Shown here: positions 7,943 to 15,849 of the stretch, piece by piece
Position numbering within the stretch: the stretch's first letter is position 1
Layout: each line of letters starts with the position of its first letter
Virus record (IMG/VR): IMGVR_UViG_3300042502_000159
Span: 1 to 33,018 of that record
Source: a virus
Direction: 5' to 3' (one strand)
DNA: 33,018 nucleotides
Translations under genes and position numbers: made by a program
The notes under the pieces: model-generated
Told to the model about the DNA's origin: nothing
What the model saw: only the letters and a program-made list of their open reading frames with translations
The model's database searches: none

Positions 7943-8404
7943 TTACTGAACGACGAATCCACCTTGGGCTGGCGCACCACCTCCAGAAGAACTGCCTCCG
8001 CCAGATCCACCACCTTGGGATGCAGCGAACTTCTGTTGGCGAAGGTTCATCATTTGCTGGCTCATAAGTCCGCTCATGCTGTTCTTGATAAGATCTCCAA
8101 CAATAGATGCGTCTGCGTACCTGTCGCTTAACGAGACATCCTCGTCCTTGAGTCTATTGCCAACATCTCCAAGGATCGGGGCGAGTTCTGGCATGAGTTT
8201 AAGAGCAGCGTCAATTTGAGTTGATGCAGCTTTAACCTGCTTCTTCTTTTCCCCCTGCTGCTTGAAGTAGTCCTTAACCTGCCCGGTTAGATCGGCAATT
8301 GATTGCTGCTGCTGCGCGTTTGCCAGCGCATTAGCTTGGATTACTTGATTGTAATCTGGGGCTTGATACCCAGTTGTTTGTACTTGTCCTGCGAATAGTG
8401 CCAT
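7943..8404 (-). CDS. Small virion protein with glycine/serine-rich tail
   Basis: This 153-residue protein begins MALFAGQVQTTGY at 8404, four bases after the upstream stop. An in-frame start at 8500 would lie deep inside the upstream gene and is not chosen. The N-terminal 60 residues are Gln/Ala-rich (NALANAQQQQSIADL) and helical, the middle is a compact helical domain, and the tail GGGSGGGSSSGGGAPAQGG is flexible. The composition matches small ejection or tail-associated proteins. I do not recognise the family. The gene belongs to the run of internal virion candidates from 9713 to 2901. Confidence 0.7.
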   Translation of the reverse strand: MALFAGQVQTTGYQAPDYNQVIQANALANAQQQQSIADLTGQVKDYFKQQGEKKKQVKAASTQIDAALKLMPELAPILGDVGNRLKDEDVSLSDRYADASIVGDLIKNSMSGLMSQQMMNLRQQKFAASQGGGSGGGSSSGGGAPAQGGFVVQ

Positions 8405-8408
8405 AATC

Positions 8409-9713
8409 TTAAATGTAGCTATAATTAACATTACCCCAAGGGCTTGAGGCCGACATGTTTCCGGGATTAAATCCACCGCCGCCACCAAAGTTAAATCCAC
8501 CTCCTGCCATGTTCATTCCAGCACCCATAAGCGTAGAACCAAACTGCCCAAGTGCATTCGCAGAGTTCATCTTATTTTGAATATTCATTGTGTGTCCTGC
8601 CATATTTGCTTGGTTTTGCGCTCCGCCTAATTGATTTGCGAAATTTAATGGCATATTGTAATCGAACCCACCAGATGTCGCAGCAGACCCACTCATACCC
8701 GATGATAGCAAACCAGTTCCAGCCCCAAATGCTGCTGGGGTTTGAGATAACAAGTTCAATCCGGGCGTGGTATAAAATTGACCTGCCCTAGTAAACAACT
8801 CACCAGTTGCTGCGCTTGCCTCGCCACGAAGTGCTTGTCTACGCGTACCAACATCAGCAATGTTTCCGTATGCTGTTTGTGCTGCTTGTTGCGCCTCCGC
8901 CCTACGAGCAGCCTGTGCGGCCTCACGATTCATAATCTCAGATGAAATAGCGGCATTACCTCCAATCCGTCCAGCCGCAGCCGCAGCCTCTCTGGCTTGT
9001 TGTTGAGTTGCCCGTTGTTCTTCTGGGGAAAGCGTTCCACGACGAGCATAAGCCTCTTCTGCCATTGTGCCAAACATGCCTGTGTAGGGTGCTGCTTGAC
9101 CTTGAAACTCAGACTCAAGCCTTTGCGCTCGTTCTGCGTATGCTTGTTGCAAGTCGATTGCCCTAGCTTGCTCTGGAGAAAGTTTGTCCATCAAGTTGCG
9201 GACACGACCAGTTTGTCCGCTCATTGTGGCAAGTTCCCTAGCACGAAGATCGGCAATTTGTTTCTGGGCTTCTCTACTCGCTCTTTGAGTTAATCCAAAC
9301 AAGCCCTCCTGCCCCTTAAACCCAGTAAGATATTGCTGCGATTCACGAAGCGATTGCTTCATTAAATCTGGGCCAAGTTTTTTCTGTAGAGCAAGGAATC
9401 CGGGAACATTTTGTTTGTAGTATCCAAGCATGCCCTCAGCTTGCTGCTGGGCCAAACTCTTACCATAAACTTTTTTTCCCTTAACCGTATTGTATGGCCT
9501 AGCGAAAATATCAATTGGTTCTGGCATGTCTCTAGCCGCAGACTCGGCTGCTTTAGCAGACTTTCTGCTTCCAAGAAAGGAAAGACCACCACCAACTACA
9601 GCGGCTGCAAGTGGAAGCCAGCATTGATTAATTCCAGTATCTGATGCAAAATAATTTATGGAAAGTCCAACTATAACAACTGAAGCTACTTTAAGTAAAT
9701 CTTTTAGGTTCAT
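8409..9713 (-). CDS. Alanine/glutamine-rich internal virion protein with N-terminal membrane segments
   Basis: This 434-residue protein has two N-terminal hydrophobic segments (VASVVIVGLSINYFA, residues 9-23, and WLPLAAAVVGGGLSFLG, about 32-48). A long helical Ala/Arg/Gln region follows (for example AAQAARRAEAQQAAQTAYG). The C-terminus is Gly/Asn/Met-rich with FNFGGGGGFNPG. Membrane-active helices followed by a long helical body fit DNA-ejection proteins that form a channel across the host envelope. The start at 9713 is preceded by a purine-rich AGAAAG rather than a full ribosome site. It is tightly packed with its neighbours. The exact role is inferred. Confidence 0.72.
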   Translation of the reverse strand: MNLKDLLKVASVVIVGLSINYFASDTGINQCWLPLAAAVVGGGLSFLGSRKSAKAAESAARDMPEPIDIFARPYNTVKGKKVYGKSLAQQQAEGMLGYYKQNVPGFLALQKKLGPDLMKQSLRESQQYLTGFKGQEGLFGLTQRASREAQKQIADLRARELATMSGQTGRVRNLMDKLSPEQARAIDLQQAYAERAQRLESEFQGQAAPYTGMFGTMAEEAYARRGTLSPEEQRATQQQAREAAAAAGRIGGNAAISSEIMNREAAQAARRAEAQQAAQTAYGNIADVGTRRQALRGEASAATGELFTRAGQFYTTPGLNLLSQTPAAFGAGTGLLSSGMSGSAATSGGFDYNMPLNFANQLGGAQNQANMAGHTMNIQNKMNSANALGQFGSTLMGAGMNMAGGGFNFGGGGGFNPGNMSASSPWGNVNYSYI

Positions 9714-9728
9714 AAATTTATCTTTCTA

Positions 9729-10358
9729 TTAAGCTGATCTAACAAGGTAGCCTTGAAACACAGTACCATTAGCAAGGATTGTGCGATTTGATCCAGTTAA
9801 ATGTCGCACATACAATTCAGCATAGTCAGTCGAGCCATTCATGTAAATTAAACCAGATACAGATGCGCTATAAGATTGACCGTTGATCCTAGCCCCATCC
9901 GCGACAGGAGATCCATTTTTGTATATTAACGCCCAAAGGTCTTCAGCGTCACCTACAGTCATTCCAATCACACCATGAAAAAAATAGTATCCAGCTACGC
10001 TTGGCGTAAATCTGCTGCTTGCAAAATTACTGTTTGTATCGAAACTCTCAGAACCTAAAACAACCCTAATGCCTGAAGCAGTTGCAACGGCTTGGTCGGT
10101 GCTTGGGTATGCGCTAAAGGCCGGCCCGTTTCCAACCACATTCGTTCCCAGCTTCGCTTGGGTGACCGCGCTAGAAGCAAGCTCATTAGATGTAATTCCA
10201 CCAGCAGACACGGCAAGTTTACCCGGAGATACGACCTGCAAGGTTGTTCCTTGGATTGCATCGCTGGTAAATGTCGTATCATCAATGATGTTATTCATCT
10301 TAGCACTGGTAATTGTGTCAGTGCTTGTAAATGTGTAGGTTGTATTTACAACGCCCAT
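9729..10358 (-). CDS. Tail/appendage protein with C1q-like jelly-roll domain
   Basis: This 209-residue protein has an N-terminal region with NNIIDDTTFTSDAIQG and SSAVTQAKLGTNVVGN, of the kind seen as trimerisation or attachment repeats in phage fibres. The C-terminal ~120 residues (FTPSVAGYYFFHGVIGM, ALIYKNGSPVADGAR, SGLIYMNGSTDYAELYVRH, TVFQGYLV) follow the C1q/TNF-like jelly-roll pattern common in phage receptor-binding and head-decoration proteins. The start context is ATAATATG, with no Shine-Dalgarno. Being next to the nozzle-like protein supports tail attachment. It could alternatively decorate the capsid. Confidence 0.72.
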   Translation of the reverse strand: MGVVNTTYTFTSTDTITSAKMNNIIDDTTFTSDAIQGTTLQVVSPGKLAVSAGGITSNELASSAVTQAKLGTNVVGNGPAFSAYPSTDQAVATASGIRVVLGSESFDTNSNFASSRFTPSVAGYYFFHGVIGMTVGDAEDLWALIYKNGSPVADGARINGQSYSASVSGLIYMNGSTDYAELYVRHLTGSNRTILANGTVFQGYLVRSA

Positions 10359-10359
10359 A

Positions 10360-12834
10360 TTATTTTTGTGATAGAATTTGTCTGTTAGTGATGGAACCCG
10401 CCACTTGAATAGAATGGATCTTAGGTGAACCGATAGTCCTTGTCAATGTGATAGTCCCAGTATAGCCGCGCTGACCACCAAGTCTGCATCGGATGCTTGC
10501 GGTTTCAGCCTCGTTAGGGCTGCTGGGTGATAGGATCTGACCACCAAGGAATGTGGTAGTAGTGCCAATACTCTCTGCAGAGTCTGGGTCTTCGGTGGCA
10601 AACGCAATGTCGTATTCACCAGTCTCTCCCGCCAAGTTCTGCATTTGCACTTGGGCATCAGTAAACCTCTTGCGCTCAAGGGTCTTAAAGTCGTACCCAC
10701 GGCTAGTCACATACGAGTTGATCGTGGGAGTAACCACATCTGTGCTTTCATTCGTAACGCTCAAGCGGTCTGTGGACGAGTCGGAAGCGTCAACTTGGTG
10801 CAAGCCACCATTGGAACTAACGGCATACAGGTTATTCCGCACCCCAGCACTTGCTGTGATGAAGTTCTTAATTAGAAACCTAGAATCCCCATAGGTATCC
10901 AGCGATTCCCAGCCCTTGTTCAAGAAGTTGTAGATCAGAACCGCGTTATTTCCACGGGCATCGTTTCCTCCAGCTACAGAATCCAGCGGAACTGCGATGT
11001 AATAGCGGTTGTTGAAGTAAACCGCCACCGAATTACCCGCAAGATTTTTGTTAATGCGGTCAATGTACGGCTGAATGTTCTTGGAAAGTGGCTCCTCCGT
11101 GCCGCGAAGGTTGTAATCGTTAAGGAAGGTAAGCCCGTAAATGCCCTCGTCGGCCAAGAATAGCATGTTGTTAGCCTGCATGACCACGGACTTGCGAGCT
11201 AAACACCCAACCTCGCCAGTAAGCTCCTTGACCACGGTGTCAGACAGGCTTCCTTGGGTCTGTGCCACAAGGTGGATGCTATTGCGGTTCAAGACCACCA
11301 AGGAATCGTCGTAGAAACCATGCATCGCCACCACATAGTCGGCAGTGCCACCAGTAATACGGAACTGATTCTCGATCTGGTCAAAGGTCGTAGTGTCTAG
11401 TAGGTCGGAAACCGCGATCTCGTCAGAAATCTTTCTGCTAGTGTAGACTGGTGCGCTAAAAGTGCCAGATTGGGAGTAGTAGAACGGAACGAACAACCTG
11501 CGCTGGAAGTAGGTAGCCCAAGGCGCGCCGGGTTGGTGCATAAATCCACCGCCAGCGCTGAACCTTCCACCGAACTCGAATATATCAGATGCAGAGGTAT
11601 TGTAGTTCCCGATAGGGGCATACCATTCGATAAGCGTAGTGGTAGCATTTACCACTTGGTAGGAATTACCAAGCATGGCTTGAAAATCAGCAGTAGCTGT
11701 TGAGTAAACGATAATTACATCACCAGCAAAAATTGTCGTATTCCCAACAACTTTGGCAGAAACAAGTCCACTAACTACATCGACATCCTTGGCTTGGATG
11801 TTGAAAACCTGTGGCTGGGTGTAAGCACCACCGGGGGACAGGGTAAACCCATCAGTCATGGTTGCTGCCGTGGTTACAAATGTGGTGCTAGTAGAAATCC
11901 CAGATGCCACAAAGGTAAATGAGTCTTGGTCGACGATTGTTGCCACCGTGAATGTCCCATTTGGAGGAGTACCACTGGTAAGCCCAGCGATAACCACAGA
12001 CGAACCAACGGTTAGCCCGTGTTCACGGACTCTCATTGTCACCACGGTATTTGGACTAGCGGTCGCGTTGGAGGACGCAGAAAGAATAGCCCTTCCATTA
12101 GGATACCACTCAAGAGCTTGTTGCCCATCCCGCATGATCATCACCTTGTCGAAGCACTGCAACATATCGCAGTTACTCCCAACGGTGGCTCCCACGGGAT
12201 ACGGAATGGTCGTTGCCGTGTAGGGTGTCGTAGAAAGGTCGATCTTCTTCGCCAGAGTCTCCAGCGCAACAATGATGTACTCCTTGTTGGACTCGTTAGG
12301 GTCAGAGAACATGCAGGATGCCAACACATCGCTGGAGGCGGCATCGTTAATGTTGATCTGTGTAATCCTTGGGGTTGCCTCTAGTGCCACAGCAGTCACG
12401 CCAGTAACAGGAAAGGTCAATGTGTCCACGGTAGCCGCGGTCACAGCCTTGACCCCATTGTTATCCGTGCCAGTAAAGGTAATGCCGCTAACCGTAAGGT
12501 TGCCAGCCTCCCCAATAGTCAACCCATGTCCAGCCACGGTAATCGTTACCACATTCGCGGAATACGACACAGCGGTGATAGCCAAGTAGAATGGGCTTGG
12601 GAGAATGTGGAACGGAAGGTTCAACGGAGTGCCTCCAGTAGTCAGTACAGGGCTAACAGACACCACACTCTTGCGCGGCCTCCAGAAGCCCTCCATGCGT
12701 CCGTTAAGGCTTTCCCTTACCTCACCTGCCTCCAACTGGTTAAGCTGCAATCTCTGGTTTACACCAAAGAATCCACGGTCGTTATCGCTGCCGATAGCGT
12801 CATCCAACCCACCAGTAGACCGAAACTGGGACAT
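10360..12834 (-). CDS. Large tail nozzle-like structural protein
   Basis: This 824-residue protein has an N-terminus (GFFGVNQRLQLNQLEAGEVR, then SLNGRMEGFWRPRKS) matching the pattern of podovirus tail tubular B/stabilisation-type proteins. Two related beta modules follow, each with an HGL.VG core and ending in a TFxV-like strand (residues 87-145 and 250-312). The large middle domain has propeller-like repeats such as DSLVVLNRNSIHLVAQTQG and MLFLADEGIYGL. There is no transmembrane segment. The start at 12834 overlaps the preceding stop as TAATG. Family placement is by pattern, so nozzle-like is a strong inference rather than proof. Confidence 0.75.
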   Translation of the reverse strand: MSQFRSTGGLDDAIGSDNDRGFFGVNQRLQLNQLEAGEVRESLNGRMEGFWRPRKSVVSVSPVLTTGGTPLNLPFHILPSPFYLAITAVSYSANVVTITVAGHGLTIGEAGNLTVSGITFTGTDNNGVKAVTAATVDTLTFPVTGVTAVALEATPRITQININDAASSDVLASCMFSDPNESNKEYIIVALETLAKKIDLSTTPYTATTIPYPVGATVGSNCDMLQCFDKVMIMRDGQQALEWYPNGRAILSASSNATASPNTVVTMRVREHGLTVGSSVVIAGLTSGTPPNGTFTVATIVDQDSFTFVASGISTSTTFVTTAATMTDGFTLSPGGAYTQPQVFNIQAKDVDVVSGLVSAKVVGNTTIFAGDVIIVYSTATADFQAMLGNSYQVVNATTTLIEWYAPIGNYNTSASDIFEFGGRFSAGGGFMHQPGAPWATYFQRRLFVPFYYSQSGTFSAPVYTSRKISDEIAVSDLLDTTTFDQIENQFRITGGTADYVVAMHGFYDDSLVVLNRNSIHLVAQTQGSLSDTVVKELTGEVGCLARKSVVMQANNMLFLADEGIYGLTFLNDYNLRGTEEPLSKNIQPYIDRINKNLAGNSVAVYFNNRYYIAVPLDSVAGGNDARGNNAVLIYNFLNKGWESLDTYGDSRFLIKNFITASAGVRNNLYAVSSNGGLHQVDASDSSTDRLSVTNESTDVVTPTINSYVTSRGYDFKTLERKRFTDAQVQMQNLAGETGEYDIAFATEDPDSAESIGTTTTFLGGQILSPSSPNEAETASIRCRLGGQRGYTGTITLTRTIGSPKIHSIQVAGSITNRQILSQK

Positions 12835-13088
12835 TACGCACGATACGCAATAACCGCTCCAGATGTAAGCGTGAAGCTCGTAATATTACCACCAATGCCA
12901 ACCCCAGCAGGAATCGTAATGGTGATCAGCTTCGTGCTAGCATTCGTAAGGTTAGGCGCAACAAACACACTAAACACAGTGTCGTTCACAGTCTGAACCC
13001 AACGGAATGGCCCAGTAGCCGCATCCGTACCAGAGTACACCTGTCCGCCGCCTTGACCTTGAAGATCGTATGAATCGCCTCTTGGCAT
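12834..13088 (-). CDS. Small beta-rich structural protein, first gene of the leftward series
   Basis: This 84-residue protein begins MPRGDSYDLQGQGGGQVYSG. It contains FRWVQTVNDTVFSVFVAPNL and ends in beta-type strands (LITITIPAGVGIGGNITSFT). It is probably a small virion protein. It is the first leftward gene next to the divergent intergenic region, so the late promoter should lie just to its right. The ATG lies in TACATTATG with no Shine-Dalgarno, and its stop is coupled to the nozzle-like gene by TAATG. The family was not recognised. Confidence 0.7.
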   Translation of the reverse strand: MPRGDSYDLQGQGGGQVYSGTDAATGPFRWVQTVNDTVFSVFVAPNLTNASTKLITITIPAGVGIGGNITSFTLTSGAVIAYRA

Positions 13089-13159
13089 AATGTAAATAAG
13101 TTTCTAAGCACAAGTCCATCTCGCGCTCACACAACCAATTACCACAATCCCACACATTA

Positions 13160-13165
13160 TGTCAA
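13160..13165 (-). promoter_or_regulatory. Possible -35 element for the leftward genes
   Basis: TTGACA on the minus strand lies about 70 bases before the first leftward gene. At 17-18 bases downstream only GTAATT or TAATTG is present, a poor -10. It may need an activator or be chance. Confidence 0.25.
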
Positions 13166-13467
13166 CCATAAACACAAATGTTACCTATCTAGCACATTTA
13201 AGCACAATACACTAGACCTATCCACAAATAACCCCGAACGGGAACTACCCCATTGTAACAATTTTTGTGGGGCTGGTTTATGGATGGCAATAATAAAAAT
13301 AATTTCTTGGTCGACCCCCTCCCCCCGTCATACCTTAGTGGATTGGTAATGATTAGCCTGGTGTTCAAGCGTGCAGTGTTCATGTGATCAGTGCCGGCAA
13401 TGCAAGCGGTCGTTTGAATGTGTCGCTTGAATCACGCGCTTGGCTGGAGAGTGTGCCTTGCCTTGCT

Positions 13468-13546
13468 CCGTGGAACATTTCCGTGGAACATATACAGCTG
13501 TGCCATGGTGCGTCGACTTGTGTTCCACGCCAACCTTGTGGAACAT
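13468..13546. repeat. GTGGAACA repeat cluster (three direct, one inverted)
   Basis: The octamer GTGGAACA occurs at 13470-13477, 13483-13490 and 13538-13545, and inverted at 13521-13528. The first two copies share the longer CCGTGGAACAT, 13 bases apart. Four copies within 76 bases, just before the promoter and DnaA-box match, look like iterons or operators for a DNA-binding protein. Which protein binds is unknown. Confidence 0.6.
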
Positions 13547-13588
13547 GCTTATTTGCTGAGATTCATCGCCAACAATAATTGTTCACAC

Positions 13589-13597
13589 TTATTCACA
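13589..13597 (+). promoter_or_regulatory. DnaA-box match TTATTCACA
   Basis: TTATTCACA fits the TTATNCACA consensus exactly. It lies between the GTGGAACA cluster and the -35 box, so it could serve origin function or control the promoter. The phage DnaA domain-IV-like protein (16467-16823) is a possible reader. Confidence 0.5.
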
Positions 13598-13608
13598 GCT
13601 TTTAATCG

Positions 13609-13636
13609 TTGACAACTTTTGCGACATGACTATAAT
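13609..13636 (+). promoter_or_regulatory. Sigma70-type promoter for the rightward early block
   Basis: TTGACA at 13609-13614 and TATAAT at 13631-13636 are both consensus, 16 bases apart. Transcription would begin near 13643 and run rightward with a ~440-base leader before the first convincing gene at 14087. Placed just after the repeats and DnaA-box match, it could be regulated by proteins bound there. Host housekeeping polymerase would suffice. Confidence 0.8.
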
Positions 13637-13747
13637 ACGCTCCAAGCGTAACCCCCTTACGTAAGCCATCGCGCCATAGCGTGATGTGCGCACGACATCA
13701 AACAAGGTTATTCATTCATCAAGCGCGGTGATTGATTCTTTCAAGTG

Positions 13748-13773
13748 ATGGAATGGATTCCATAGCGTGCTAT
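13748..13773. repeat. Paired palindromes in the early leader
   Basis: ATGGAAT-GG-ATTCCAT (13748-13763) is a perfect inverted repeat followed, with a two-base overlap, by ATAGC-GT-GCTAT (13762-13773). They could be protein-binding dyads or alternative RNA hairpins in the long early leader. Nearby ATTCCCT and AGGGAAT segments could pair at longer range. Confidence 0.5.
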
Positions 13774-14086
13774 CCTATTCCCTTTGCTTCTTATTCTCTC
13801 CGCTTTACTTCATCACCCTACCTTATAGGGAATGACTAGACGCTTGAATGCTTGGTTCCTTGGCGGTTTGGTTGTTCCATGGGTTGGAAGTTGACGCTGG
13901 CCGCAAGATTTTTTCATGGTTTGGAATTGAGGGAAACGCTTTGATTTAAGGGGTTTGGTGAGTTGGCAAGCATAAAGTTGAAATTTATTTTTGAGATATT
14001 GGCAAATATTGTTGGCAATCTCTCCGCGTCATGCGATTGTCTCACCAGTTGCGAGCGCAACGCTTAACACCAAACACTACGACAAT

Positions 14087-14332
14087 ATGACAACGACACA
14101 AATCGAATCCGTGAGCCTCGTGCTCAATCACAAAAATTGGACGGGTCTCTCACTCCGTGAGCTGGTAGACGCAGGACGCATCCAAGCAGACAGCTTGAAT
14201 ATCATTCGCGACTTCACAAAAGCGGCACTAGGTGAACCGAAGGACATGGACGAATGGCACAAGCAAAGGGAAATCCCCGCAATGGTCGTTCTCGCATTGC
14301 AAGGTTTAGCCATTGGAAAGGAGGTAGCATGA
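14087..14332 (+). CDS. Early protein of unknown function
   Basis: This 81-residue protein begins MTTTQIESVSLVLNHKNWTG. It contains LSLRELVDAGRIQADSLNII, a plausible helical bundle, and ends LQGLAIGKEVA. An in-frame start at 13991 would add low-quality residues across the leader, so the ATG at 14087 is preferred, although it has no Shine-Dalgarno. The final codons overlap the next gene by ATGA. It is the first gene after the early promoter, a position usually held by host-takeover or regulatory proteins. The family was not recognised. Confidence 0.65.
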   Translation: MTTTQIESVSLVLNHKNWTGLSLRELVDAGRIQADSLNIIRDFTKAALGEPKDMDEWHKQREIPAMVVLALQGLAIGKEVA

Positions 14333-14466
14333 TCCGCGACCTTTTCCTTGCCCTTGCCCTTGTGGCATTGCTTGGCATTGCCATTGCCATTTGCGGCGGG
14401 GCGTGGGGGCCGTCTGACCTTGAAATGCGCGTGCGTGCAAGTGAACCTTTGAACCTCCAAAAATAA
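14329..14466 (+). CDS. Small single-pass membrane protein
   Basis: This 45-residue protein begins MIRDLF, followed by a strongly hydrophobic segment (LALALVALLGIAIAICGG, about residues 7-24) and a short polar tail. AAGGAGGT, seven to eight bases before the ATG, is a good ribosome site, and the start overlaps the preceding stop (ATGA). It could be an early membrane peptide. The function is unknown. Confidence 0.65.
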   Translation: MIRDLFLALALVALLGIAIAICGGAWGPSDLEMRVRASEPLNLQK

Positions 14467-14478
14467 ATCAAAAACCCG

Positions 14479-14583
14479 CTTGCATTGCTAGCAAGTGTGC
14501 ATAGCCTACAAGTCGAAACGGCGCGAGCCGTCCATGGGTCAAGCCCATGCTGAAGAGACTACAACAACAACAACAACAACAAC
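14479..14583 (+). promoter_or_regulatory. Structured leader followed by a CAA-repeat spacer
   Basis: Three hairpins occur in the 132-base gap before the next gene. They are CTTGC/GCAAG (14479-14495), ACGGC-GCGA-GCCGT with a GNRA tetraloop (14518-14531), and CATGGG-TCAAG-CCCATG (14533-14549). A 23-base unstructured ACA/CAA repeat (14561-14583) and then GAAAGGA lead to the ATG at 14599. The pattern suggests a cis-acting RNA, an mRNA processing or stabilising element, or a small RNA. No known riboswitch class was recognised. Confidence 0.5.
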
Positions 14584-14598
14584 GAAAGGAAAACAACG

Positions 14599-14961
14599 AT
14601 GAAAAAGACACTGACCACAAGCGAAATCGCTCATGAATTGATCGACGATGGAAACGCAAATTGGAGCCGTGCGGGTGCATTTGCCCTTGCTCAATACCTC
14701 GAAGAACTCGAAGAAGGCACGGGGGAGGAGATGGAGTTTGACCATGTGGCAATCCGTTGCGAGTGGAGCGAATACGCCGACCTTGAAACCTGGCTCTCCG
14801 AATACTACGGCCGCCCGATTCCCGCCGCCTACGAATCCGCCGGCATTGATTTGGACGGTGAGGAAGACGAGGAGGAGAAGGGAGAATTGATCCGCTCGCA
14901 CATTCAAGACCACGGGACTCTAATTGAGTTCAACGGCGGCATCATTGTTTCCTCATTCTAA
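14599..14961 (+). CDS. Acidic early phage protein
   Basis: This 120-residue, highly acidic protein contains WSRAGAFALAQYLEELEEG, EMEFDHVAIRCEWSEYADLE, DLDGEEDEEEKGEL and a final GTLIEFNGGIIVSSF. This combination recalls a widespread family of uncharacterised phage early proteins. The charge could reflect DNA mimicry, as in antirestriction proteins, but no ArdA motif is evident. It is preceded by the CAA-repeat leader and AAAGGA at 14585-14590. The function is unknown. Confidence 0.75.
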   Translation: MKKTLTTSEIAHELIDDGNANWSRAGAFALAQYLEELEEGTGEEMEFDHVAIRCEWSEYADLETWLSEYYGRPIPAAYESAGIDLDGEEDEEEKGELIRSHIQDHGTLIEFNGGIIVSSF

Positions 14962-14980
14962 ACCATAACCCACCGAAACT

Positions 14981-15277
14981 ATGAACATACACACACACAC
15001 ACAAGGCCCTTGGCATATGGGGGCAGGAAACGGAGAAGGAAGCATTTTCTCCGACAACGGGCGGACACGCTTGGAAATAGGCGGAACCACGCTCTGTTCC
15101 ATAGCTCAAATCACGCGCGGATGGAATGAGGGGGAGGATGAAGCAAACGACCGATTGATCGCCGCCGCGCCGGAAATGTTGGAAGCATTGCAAAGCCTTA
15201 CCCATCCAATGGCAAGCGATCAAGACTTGCAAAATGCCCTTGCCGTCATTGCCAAGGTGAAAGGGGGTGACGCGTGA
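14981..15277 (+). CDS. Conserved phage protein with ANDRLIAAAPEML-type motif
   Basis: This 98-residue protein begins MNIHTHTQGPWHMGAGNGEG. EDEANDRLIAAAPEMLEALQ at about residues 51-70 is a motif shared by many small uncharacterised phage proteins. The gene ends in an overlap with the next gene, whose GTG lies in its final codons. There is no Shine-Dalgarno; the start context is ACCGAAACTATG. The biochemical role is unknown. Confidence 0.75.
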   Translation: MNIHTHTQGPWHMGAGNGEGSIFSDNGRTRLEIGGTTLCSIAQITRGWNEGEDEANDRLIAAAPEMLEALQSLTHPMASDQDLQNALAVIAKVKGGDA

Positions 15278-15522
15278 GCGCGGACTTGATTTACTGCAAG
15301 CAAGGGCTTTTCACCGCTTTTATTTCACAAAGCAAAGCGGGTGATGATGCATGGCGCGAACTAGCAAGCCAAACGGCAGGGACGGGCAAAGTTTTCACCG
15401 CACAGCTGCCGGTGGTCTTGTCCGCTCTACGGGCGGCAGGGTATGCCGTAAGCAAGGCGAAAAAGCCAAGCAAAAGGGAAGTTGACAATCTCATGGCTGA
15501 GCTGGAAAGGGGGGTGGCATGA
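15274..15522 (+). CDS. Small early protein, GTG start
   Basis: This 82-residue protein starts at the GTG at 15274 (GTGAGCGCG), with GGGGGTGA just upstream as a possible ribosome site. It contains GKVFTAQLPVVLSALRAAGY and the basic stretch SKAKKPSKREVDNLMAELER. The GTG overlaps the previous stop and the end overlaps the next ATG as ATGA. The function is unknown. Confidence 0.65.
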   Translation: MSADLIYCKQGLFTAFISQSKAGDDAWRELASQTAGTGKVFTAQLPVVLSALRAAGYAVSKAKKPSKREVDNLMAELERGVA

Positions 15523-15824
15523 CCCCACAATGGGAAACGCAAGCCCTTGCCCTCATTACGGGGGCGGGGGTGTCCACGGATGATGCGCCGTGGGTGTTGG
15601 AATGCATCCAGAAAGCCGTGGAGGAAATCGACCACCACGAGGATCACGAAATGTTCCCTCTGCTTGTGGATTATCACGCAAACGATAAAGCCGCGCTTTG
15701 CAACATCGACGCTGAAGCGTTCTCGGATGTCCTAGCCTGCCTTGGCATCGACTTGCACCGATTGGAAACCCTATGGGAGCGAAAACATATCGACCCGCCG
15801 ATTGACGATTGGAGCATGGAATGA
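15519..15824 (+). CDS. Small acidic early protein
   Basis: This 101-residue protein begins MTPQWETQALALITGAGVST. It contains the histidine-rich acidic segment VEEIDHHEDHEMFPLLVDYH (about residues 34-53), which could bind metal, and LACLGIDLHRLETLWERKH. A strong purine-rich GGAAAGGGGGG precedes the ATG. It is coupled to the preceding gene by ATGA. The family was not recognised. Confidence 0.65.
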   Translation: MTPQWETQALALITGAGVSTDDAPWVLECIQKAVEEIDHHEDHEMFPLLVDYHANDKAALCNIDAEAFSDVLACLGIDLHRLETLWERKHIDPPIDDWSME

Positions 15825-15849
15825 ACCACAAACGAAACGAAACGAAACG

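Larger units (their letters stand above)
13089..14086. other. Divergent intergenic control region, candidate replication origin
   Basis: About 1 kb has no convincing gene and separates the leftward structural genes from the rightward early genes. It contains GTGGAACA repeats (13470-13545), a DnaA-box match (13589-13597), a one-mismatch box CTATCCACA (13218-13226), a strong rightward promoter (13609-13636), a CGTAA-CCCCC-TTACG mini-hairpin just after it, and perfect palindromes (13748-13773). It also has a GC-homopolymer stretch ending near 13327 and AT-rich runs near 13290 and 13980. For the leftward genes a perfect -35 (TTGACA, minus strand, 13165-13160) is present without a good -10. Origin function is inferred from the repeat content and position. 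Confidence 0.6.

Noticed and set aside
8404-8500. Earlier start for the small glycine-rich virion protein
   Set aside because: It would overlap the end of the upstream gene by about 90 bases. The ATG at 8404, just after that stop, gives a natural protein.
11858-12589. Plus-strand frames of 105-121 residues opposite the nozzle-like gene
   Set aside because: They are valine/threonine-rich mirrors of the beta-rich structural gene, with no start signal or motif.
13384-13612. Short plus-strand frames over the GTGGAACA repeats
   Set aside because: Two overlapping frames of about 64 codons have irregular composition and no ribosome site. The area is better explained as a repeat-rich control region.
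14561-14583. CAA tract as a CRISPR-like or microsatellite mobile repeat
   Set aside because: There are no spacers or repeat units beyond the trinucleotide. It fits an unstructured translation leader.
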